Below are positions 16,723 through 19,264 of a DNA stretch of 19,264 nucleotides, one piece after another (position 1 is the first letter of the stretch; every line of letters begins with the position of its first letter). A program made the translations under genes and the position numbers. Source of the DNA: SG8-41 sp964521405. GTDB lineage: Bacteria; Pseudomonadota; Gammaproteobacteria; Burkholderiales; SG8-41. The stretch spans positions 1 through 19,264 of the forward strand of contig CAZFRR010000215.1 of the NCBI GenBank assembly GCA_964521405.1. Reading direction: 5' to 3'. The notes below the pieces were generated by a model, which did not search any database, was not told the origin of the DNA, and saw nothing but the letters and a program-made list of their open reading frames with translations.

Positions 16723-17096
16723 TAGGCAGCATTGATCACGTTGTAATCACGACCGCCGACCTGGAAAAGTGTCTGGACTTCTACACGCGCGTGCTCGGCA
16801 TGGCGGTGGAACGCTACGGTCAGAATAGAATCGCGCTCCGGTTCGGCAACCACAAGTTCAACGTGCACCCGCCCGGCTTCGATGCCGGCATCAAGGCGCG
16901 CACGCCGACCCCGGGATCGCTCGATCTCTGTTTTCTGGCCGATTGCCCGCTGGACGAGGTTATCGCGCGTCTGAAGCGGGAGAGCGTGCCGATCGAGGAA
17001 GGGCCGGTCAACCGCACCGGGGCGCGTTTCACGATCCGTTCGGTCTATATCAGAGATCCCGATGGAAATCTCGTCGAGATATCTGAGAAGGCATGA
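16719..17096 (+). CDS. VOC (glyoxalase/dioxygenase) superfamily protein
   Basis: This single-domain vicinal-oxygen-chelate protein of 125 residues has two beta-alpha-beta-beta-beta modules. The first starts IDHVVITTADLEKCLDFYTRVLGM with His7, then RFGNHKFNVHPPG with His50. The second has the GSLDLCF strand and ends IRDPDGNLVEISE with Glu120. His7, His50 and Glu120 sit at positions that ligate the metal in the family. It may act on glyoxal-type or catechol-type substrates, or as a resistance protein; the subfamily is often annotated as a 'VOC family virulence protein'. Its ATG overlaps the stop of the selenoperoxiredoxin gene, so the two are translationally coupled and probably share a stress or detoxification role. 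Confidence 0.9.
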   Translation: MIGSIDHVVITTADLEKCLDFYTRVLGMAVERYGQNRIALRFGNHKFNVHPPGFDAGIKARTPTPGSLDLCFLADCPLDEVIARLKRESVPIEEGPVNRTGARFTIRSVYIRDPDGNLVEISEKA

Positions 17097-17118
17097 GGCT
17101 CTGCCCGCAACAAGGGGT

Positions 17119-17198
17119 GATTCGTTCCTCGTTTCTTGTTCTTGATTTCCGCCCGAAAGGGATGAGCAACGAGCAACGAGTAACGAGTAACGAGTCAC
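17119..17198. repeat. Heptamer element with facing arms
   Basis: The right arm is five 7-bp units in register (17164-17198: GAGCAAC twice, GAGTAAC twice, GAGTCAC). The left arm (17124-17144) holds three inverted heptads of the GTTCCTC/GTTTCTT/GTTCTTG form. They are separated by a 19-bp centre. The element fills most of the 117-bp gap between the VOC gene and the 17214 gene. The same heptamer core appears at 3285-3358. Confidence 0.85.
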
Positions 17199-17213
17199 GC
17201 CTTCCAAAGCGCC

Positions 17214-18224
17214 ATGCCTGACTTCTGGCCCAGCTGCGGCTACAACCTCCTGCGCAAAGGGGCTGACGGGCGGCTCGTCCTCACGGACGATTACCTGCGC
17301 CTCTACTATTCTCGCCCGGAACTCGCCCCGGTGCCGGAATCCTGCGCCGCGGAGCGAACCTTGCATGCTTCGCTCCTGGAGAGCCCCCGCAGGGATGTGG
17401 CCGAGCAGGAAATCGCGGCGCTTGCCGATCCTGACGCGCGCGAGAACTACCGCGTCATGTTGCGTTATCGCGGCGGGCTGCTGGCGGCGCCGAGCCTGGA
17501 GGCGTTTTACTCCGGGCTGTTTCAGCGCGATATCGCCGTGCCTCCCGACTTCATCCATCACACGGCACAGGTCATTCTGCGCGGCATGCTCGAGGGTGGC
17601 GTTGACGGACTCGAGGCGCGCGCGGCTGAATTATTCTTTCGCATGCAGCGTGTCAGCGTCAACGACGGCACGATCATGCTCGCCGACGATGAAACGGTCG
17701 GGATGCATGCGAGCGGCAGCGGTTTCGGCAGCCTGGGGAAGCTGTTGCAGGAGGGGAATATGCCGCTTCGCACCGTCGAGCTGGACGTGCTCGACGACAA
17801 GAGCGCGGGTCTCTACTTCGAGCGCGACGAGCGCTACGACACCGTGTTGAACCTCAACCAGGACCGCCCGGGCTGCGCCGCCCTGTGCCGCGTGCTGGAG
17901 CGATGGATCGCGCATTTTCACGGCGTTCGCGCGACGGTGAAGCCGGTGCGGGAGATTCCCGACGAGGAGTGGGTGTGGCACGTCGGGCTCGATAGCGAGG
18001 CCACCGCGATGCTGAACGAGCTTTACGCCGGCGGGGAAGTGGAGGCGGAGCGCATGAAGCGGGTCATCGGCCTCTACCGGGTCGATTTCCGCGACCCGGT
18101 CGTGCTGCGGCCAGAGATAGCAGGTTCGCCGGTATTCCTCGGGATGGCGATGGCGGCGGACGGCACGTTGCGCATGAAGCCGCAGAACCTGCTCATGAAC
18201 CTGCCGCTGGCACAACGCACGTAA
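17214..18224 (+). CDS. Conserved hypothetical protein, probably DUF6352 family
   Basis: This 336-residue protein has no signal peptide or membrane segment. The opening MPDFWPSCGYNLL and the length resemble a proteobacterial family I believe is named DUF6352; I cannot confirm the assignment without a search. Visible features are an N-terminal segment (DYLRLYYSRPELAPV), a mostly helical middle, and a DETVGMHASGSGFGSLGKLLQ stretch. A C-terminal half with the VLNLNQDRPGCAALCRVLERWIAHFHGV block follows. No catalytic motif is recognised. The ATG at 17214 lies 16 bp after the heptamer element, with no clear ribosome site. Its stop codon TAA is made by the first bases of the octamer repeat that follows (TAACCGCC). 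Role unknown. Confidence 0.82.
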   Translation: MPDFWPSCGYNLLRKGADGRLVLTDDYLRLYYSRPELAPVPESCAAERTLHASLLESPRRDVAEQEIAALADPDARENYRVMLRYRGGLLAAPSLEAFYSGLFQRDIAVPPDFIHHTAQVILRGMLEGGVDGLEARAAELFFRMQRVSVNDGTIMLADDETVGMHASGSGFGSLGKLLQEGNMPLRTVELDVLDDKSAGLYFERDERYDTVLNLNQDRPGCAALCRVLERWIAHFHGVRATVKPVREIPDEEWVWHVGLDSEATAMLNELYAGGEVEAERMKRVIGLYRVDFRDPVVLRPEIAGSPVFLGMAMAADGTLRMKPQNLLMNLPLAQRT

Positions 18225-18299
18225 CCGCCAAGTCTTGAACCACAAAGGACACGAAGGAAGAACCAGAATTGAACCGCCAAGACGCCATGACGCCAAGAG
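18223..18299 (+). repeat. CGCCAAGA-type octamer array, forward arm, with nonamer piece
   Basis: AACCGCC units at 18223 and about 18272 flank a GGACACGAAGGAAG nonamer-type piece, whose first 16 bp (18234-18249) match the inverted arm at 8490-8505 exactly. The second unit reads GAACCGCCAAGACGCCATGA. The array begins at the stop codon of the preceding gene. This is the one site where both repeat periods are joined. Confidence 0.85.
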
Positions 18300-18434
18300 A
18301 ACCGGAATATGAATTAAAGCGAAAGGCAATTTCGCTATTACTGGAGTTTGACTGTTGCTGATAGTGATTTCTCGCTACCGGTATATACTTTTGCTCAGCA
18401 AGAACATGCAGTTCGGTAATTGTTATTTGAATTT

Positions 18435-18487
18435 CTTGGCGCCTTGGCGTCATGGCGGTTCAAATATTAGTTTTCCTGGCGGTTCAG
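18435..18487 (-). repeat. CGCCAAGA-type octamer array, inverted arm
   Basis: CTTGGCGCCTTGGCGTCATG and GCGGTTCAA (18435-18463), then CCTGGCGGTTCAG (18475-18487), face the forward arm at 18223-18299 across a 135-bp AT-rich centre. The arm ends 18 bp before the SirB1-type start codon, so here it sits in the 5' leader of a same-strand gene and not at a convergent junction. Confidence 0.82.
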
Positions 18488-18505
18488 CTTTGACTTGAAG
18501 CGTTT

Positions 18506-19264
18506 ATGACACCCGTCGAGCGCTGGAAAGAGTTCGTTGCCGGGCCCGACGAGGAGATCGACCTCGCCGAGGCGGCGCTGCTCATCGCTGCGCCCGAATA
18601 CCCCGGTCTCGATATCCCCGATTACCTGGCGCGCCTCGCCGAGATGGCGGCGACGCTGAAGCGCCGGCTGCGCGGGGATATCAGTCCCACCGAGACTCTC
18701 ATCGCGCTCAACCGCTACTTGTTTGACGAACTCGGCTTCCGCGGTAACGTCGACGACTATTACGACCCGCGCAACAGCTTCCTCAACGAAGTGCTGGACC
18801 GCCGCCTCGGCATCCCGATCACGCTGGCGCTGGTTTACGTCGAGTTCGGCCGCCGCATCGGGCTTTCCATGCACGGTGTGTCGTTCCCCGGGCACTTCAT
18901 GGTGAAGTGCAACATGCGCGACGGAGTGGTGGTGCTCGATCCGTACGCGCGGGGCGCATCGCTGAGCCTCGACGACCTGCAGCAACGGCTGGGGGCGCTG
19001 CGGGGCGATGCCGTGCCATCGTCCGAACTGGTGCGGCAGATGCTGGCGGCCGCCGGCAAGAAGGGCATTCTCGCCCGCATCCTCCGCAATCTCAAGGGTA
19101 TTTACCTGGAGCGCCGCGATTTCGACCGCGCGCTCGCCGCCACCGACCGCATCATCATGCTCGAGCCGCGCGCGGCCGAGGAATACCGCGACCGCGCGGC
19201 CATCTACAACGACCTGGAATGTTTCCGCGCCGCGCTCTCCGACTTCCGCAACTACCTCATGCTC
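18506..19264 (+). CDS. SirB1-type transglutaminase-like protein with C-terminal TPR (3' end cut by window)
   Basis: The 253 codons from ATG 18506 run open to the window end; family members are usually 260-290 residues, so little is missing. The middle shows the family landmark from NVDDYYDPRNSFLNEVLDRR (about 80-99). The GIPITLALVYVEFGRRIGL helix and GVSFPGHFMVKC follow, the transglutaminase-like core in which the His of PGHF would be one of the catalytic-type residues. A canonical Cys nucleophile is not evident, so the domain may be a binding fold. From about residue 190 the helices (KGIYLERRDFDRALAATDRI and EYRDRAAIYNDLECFRAALSDF) look like two TPR repeats. SirB1-like genes are widespread in proteobacteria without a settled role. 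The octamer repeat upstream provides no clear ribosome site. Confidence 0.88.
   Translation, partial: MTPVERWKEFVAGPDEEIDLAEAALLIAAPEYPGLDIPDYLARLAEMAATLKRRLRGDISPTETLIALNRYLFDELGFRGNVDDYYDPRNSFLNEVLDRRLGIPITLALVYVEFGRRIGLSMHGVSFPGHFMVKCNMRDGVVVLDPYARGASLSLDDLQQRLGALRGDAVPSSELVRQMLAAAGKKGILARILRNLKGIYLERRDFDRALAATDRIIMLEPRAAEEYRDRAAIYNDLECFRAALSDFRNYLML

Noticed and set aside
18301..18434. Sigma-70 promoter for the SirB1-type gene in the AT-rich repeat centre
   Set aside because: TTGACT near 18347 and TATACT-like sequence near 18384 are about 30 bp apart, too far for a standard promoter, and no better pairing was found.

Overview
The window is about 19.3 kb of GC-rich DNA with the gene content of a free-living, probably uncultured betaproteobacterium (Burkholderiales or a relative). 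The main clues are two Bug/TctC-type periplasmic binding proteins, MmgE/PrpD and PrpF homologues, a fused HyuA-HyuB (5-oxoprolinase-type) enzyme, a SirB1-type protein and many repeat-filled intergenic gaps. The lineage is inferred from gene families, not from a marker gene. I see no phage, integrase, IS transposase, CRISPR array or origin.

Layout, left to right: (1) 151-1053 (+), a class III nucleotide cyclase with a C-terminal FHA domain. (2) 1449-3271 (-), an MFS transporter and a putative molybdenum-carrier-type Rossmann protein, separated by a 194-bp array of 7-bp repeats. (3) 3559-8174 (+), a four-gene run mmgE/prpD-like, tctC1, prpF-like, tctC2, which looks like an uptake and catabolism unit for an aconitate- or methylcitrate-like acid. 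(4) 8509-10602 (-), a carboxymuconolactone-decarboxylase-family protein and a second MFS transporter, with a small membrane protein running the other way at 10650-10961. (5) 11198-14899 (-), the fused hydantoinase/5-oxoprolinase, preceded on the same strand by an outer-membrane lipoprotein/beta-barrel gene (15058-15939) and tRNA-Arg(CCU) (16046-16121). (6) 16183-19264 (+), a membrane-anchored peroxiredoxin whose catalytic cysteine codon is an in-frame TGA (probable selenocysteine), a translationally coupled VOC/glyoxalase-family protein, a conserved hypothetical protein, and a SirB1-type transglutaminase-like/TPR protein cut by the window end.

Two things stand out. The first is the peroxiredoxin, which reads as a selenoprotein: the TGA lies exactly where the family has its catalytic Cys in the DTPGC-T motif, the frame continues intact on both sides, and a hairpin follows 13 nt later. 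The second is the intergenic DNA, which is unusually structured. All three convergent gene junctions carry facing arms of short tandem repeats (8-bp CGCCAAGA-type or 9-bp GGACACAAA-type). Four other gaps carry elements of 7-bp period, also built as facing arms around a central hairpin or spacer. Several of these repeats have crept into gene 3' ends, and a further palindrome appears to sit in frame inside the hydantoinase gene.
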